6,740 bases of DNA from Propionibacteriaceae bacterium (GTDB lineage Bacteria; Actinomycetota; Actinomycetes; Propionibacteriales; Propionibacteriaceae). Below, piece by piece: positions 5,715 to 6,740 of the stretch. Each line of letters begins with the position of its first letter. Positions within the stretch are counted from its first letter, which is position 1. The notes under the pieces were generated by a model. It did no database searches. It worked only from the letters and a program-made list of their open reading frames with translations, and had not been told where the DNA came from. The stretch covers positions 1 through 6,740 of the forward strand of contig WQYJ01000115.1 of assembly GCA_009781325.1 (NCBI GenBank), in the 5' to 3' direction. A program made the translations under genes and the position numbers.

Positions 5715-6373
5715 GACTGTGGCGGGGTTTGTTGAGGCTCGAGAATGCCTCCGCAGAAGTCGGCGATGTACTGGGCGAGGAGTTTAGGATGGGTTGCCAG
5801 GAGGTGTGGGTCAGCCCCTGGTAGCTGATATTCCATCGCGTTGATCTGCTTGGCTAAGGATTGTGCATTTACCCTGCCGGTTTGGTCTTCACTAGCGGAT
5901 ATTACGAGTGCAGGGGCAGTGACGGAACTCAGATCGGCGCCTATGTCGGCGACTGAGAGAGCATCCAAGGCTTCGAGGATTTTCGTCTTTCCGACACCCT
6001 TGAACATGAATGATGGAGTAATCTTCACCACAGCTCGCTGGCGGCTTAGCAGTGCTGCTGATGGTACGACCGGGGTTGAAATCAGTACGAGGTGGTCGAC
6101 TTTGGTTGGATACTTACTGGCCATGCGGATGGCAACCAACCCTCCGAGAGAGTACCCCACTAGGTCTGCTTTTTGCGCCCCATTAGTCTCCATGACATCA
6201 GCGATCGCCTCAACAGCAGCGTCCATGTTAAATCCCGCTGTGTCATTCGGCTTCAGCCCCTTGAGCCACGGCGCCACCATCCGCTGATCAGGGTTAATAG
6301 CTCCCACCACATCCTGCCAAGCAGGAGGCGACTGCCCAGGCCCATGCAAAAAGATCAACAGCGGAGTATCCAT
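5711..6373 (-). CDS. Alpha/beta-hydrolase fold protein, probable esterase or lipase-like
   Basis: The 220-residue protein has the layout of a small alpha/beta hydrolase. FLHGPGQSPPAW (8-19) supplies the oxyanion region. GYSLGG (73-78) is the nucleophile elbow with Ser75. ISASEDQTG (158-166) supplies Asp163, and GADPHLLATHP (186-196) supplies His190 (or His195) of the triad. No signal peptide is visible, so it is probably cytosolic. The substrate is unknown; relatives act on esters, lipids or peptides. A link to glycerides would suit the neighbouring glycerol genes but is only a guess. The ATG at 6373 is fixed on the upstream side by an in-frame TGA two codons earlier. A GAGAAG ribosome site lies about 9 bases upstream. 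Its stop overlaps the regulator stop at CTAG. The repeat array begins about 17 bp upstream of the start. Confidence 0.85.
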   Translation of the reverse strand: MDTPLLIFLHGPGQSPPAWQDVVGAINPDQRMVAPWLKGLKPNDTAGFNMDAAVEAIADVMETNGAQKADLVGYSLGGLVAIRMASKYPTKVDHLVLISTPVVPSAALLSRQRAVVKITPSFMFKGVGKTKILEALDALSVADIGADLSSVTAPALVISASEDQTGRVNAQSLAKQINAMEYQLPGADPHLLATHPKLLAQYIADFCGGILEPQQTPPQS

Positions 6374-6446
6374 GGGTCAATCTTCTCACGACCGGGGGTC
6401 GTCTTAGGGACTGTGGTGAGGAAAACTCGCTCAAGTCCATACCTTA

Positions 6447-6482
6447 GCCCCCGGTCATCCTGCCGAAGGCAGGACCCCCGGC
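6447..6482 (-). repeat. Inverted module A copy
   Basis: This copy reads as module A on the minus strand. TCCTGCC pairs with GGCAGGA, here with a three-base loop (GAA on the plus strand), flanked by CCCCC runs where the other copies have GGGGG. On the minus strand the run is followed by CTAAGGTA, exactly as in the direct copies at 6536 and 6623. The module and this flank therefore appear to have moved or flipped together. Confidence 0.8.
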
Positions 6483-6535
6483 AGCCGACGTAGGGTCTGG
6501 GGTTGCGCTTGCTAGCTAAAGTCCATACGTCGGCC
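6483..6535. repeat. Module B copy with the best-paired arms
   Basis: The outer ends CCGACGTA (about 6485-6492) and TACGTCGG (about 6526-6533) are reverse complements. Pairing can continue inward with GG and CT against AG and CC, so most of the module could form one long hairpin around the interior GGGGTTGCGC... segment. It joins an inverted A on its left to a direct A on its right. Confidence 0.65.
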
Positions 6536-6740
6536 GCCGGGGGTCCTGCCTGACGGCAGGATGACCGGGGGCTAAGGTAGGGTCTGGGGTTGCGCTTGCT
6601 GGCTAAAGTCCATACGTTGGCTGCCGGGGGTCCTGCCTGACGGCAGGATGACCGGGGGCTAAGGTAGGGTCTGGGGTTGCGCTTGCTGGCTAAAGTCCAT
6701 ACGTTGGCTGCCGGGGGTCCTGCCTGACGGCAGGATGACC
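6536..6740 (+). repeat. Perfect 87-bp tandem repeat, about 2.4 copies in view
   Basis: Positions 6536-6622 and 6623-6709 are identical by direct comparison, and 6710-6740 starts a third copy that the window cuts. Each unit is one A hairpin (stem TCCTGCC/GGCAGGA, loop TGAC) followed by one B module. Perfect identity implies recent duplication or ongoing homogenisation. A CRISPR array is excluded because the whole unit repeats with no variable spacers. Confidence 0.92.

Larger units (their letters stand above)
6389..6740. repeat. Right modular repeat array (alternating A and B modules), continues past the window
   Basis: This gene-free stretch is almost wholly repeat. In order it holds a half A (6389-6400), B (6401-6446), inverted A (6447-6482), B (6483-6535), A (6536-6572), B (6573-6622), A (6623-6659), B (6660-6709) and A cut by the window end (6710-6740). 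All B copies share GGG(T/A)CT near the left and AAGTCCATAC near the right, in imperfect inverted relation, with a variable middle. I see no open reading frame worth calling. The array supplies the whole visible upstream region of the hydrolase gene. The family is unknown to me. Confidence 0.9.

Noticed and set aside
5841..6287. 148-codon plus-strand open frame
   Set aside because: It is antisense to the hydrolase, which carries an intact Ser-Asp-His layout.
6536..6740. CRISPR array
   Set aside because: The full 87-bp unit repeats identically, so there are no variable spacers, and no cas gene is present.
1..6740. Apparent excess of GTAC/CGTACG
   Set aside because: A rough count is only slightly above chance for a window this size, so I do not treat it as a signal.

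Overview
The window looks like chromosomal DNA from an actinobacterium of moderate-to-high G+C content. The evidence is the protein style (a long N-terminal tail on IspH, an actinobacterial-type GlpF and GlpK), intergenic hairpins without U-tracts, and a possible leaderless -10 box directly before ispH. I cannot name the genus. All four genes from the left end to glpF, and the last gene, lie on the minus strand. Only the central regulator gene is on the plus strand.

Layout: (1) 1-134, the end of a modular repeat array that runs into the 3' end of the first gene. (2) 130-1833, a two-gene minus-strand unit in the order ispH (isoprenoid precursor synthesis) then a SpoU/TrmH-family RNA 2'-O-methyltransferase, separated by 6 bp. 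(3) 1834-2069, an intergenic region with two long, near-perfect hairpins that separate glpK from ispH, plus the ispH promoter. (4) 2070-4614, glpF then glpK on the minus strand (glycerol uptake, then trapping as glycerol-3-phosphate), separated by a 223 bp gap holding a glpF terminator-like hairpin and several dyads. (5) 4615-4730, a divergent control region with a 33-bp two-step dyad. (6) 4731-5714, a SorC/DeoR-type sugar-phosphate-responsive regulator read away from glpF. (7) 5711-6373, an alpha/beta hydrolase convergent with the regulator; the two share the CTAG that holds both stop codons. (8) 6374-6740, a repeat array of alternating modules that becomes a perfect 87-bp tandem repeat and runs off the window.

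Functional reading: the core is a glycerol utilisation locus in which the divergent SorC-family protein is the likely local regulator of glpF, and perhaps of glpK and itself. No glycerol-3-phosphate dehydrogenase gene is present here. The least explained material is the flanking repeat family. It combines a short G-run-flanked hairpin (module A, about 37 bp) with a longer imperfect dyad (module B, about 50 bp). It includes one inverted A copy, a truncated copy that merges with the methyltransferase stop codon, and G-runs in a quadruplex-compatible order with the A hairpin as one loop.
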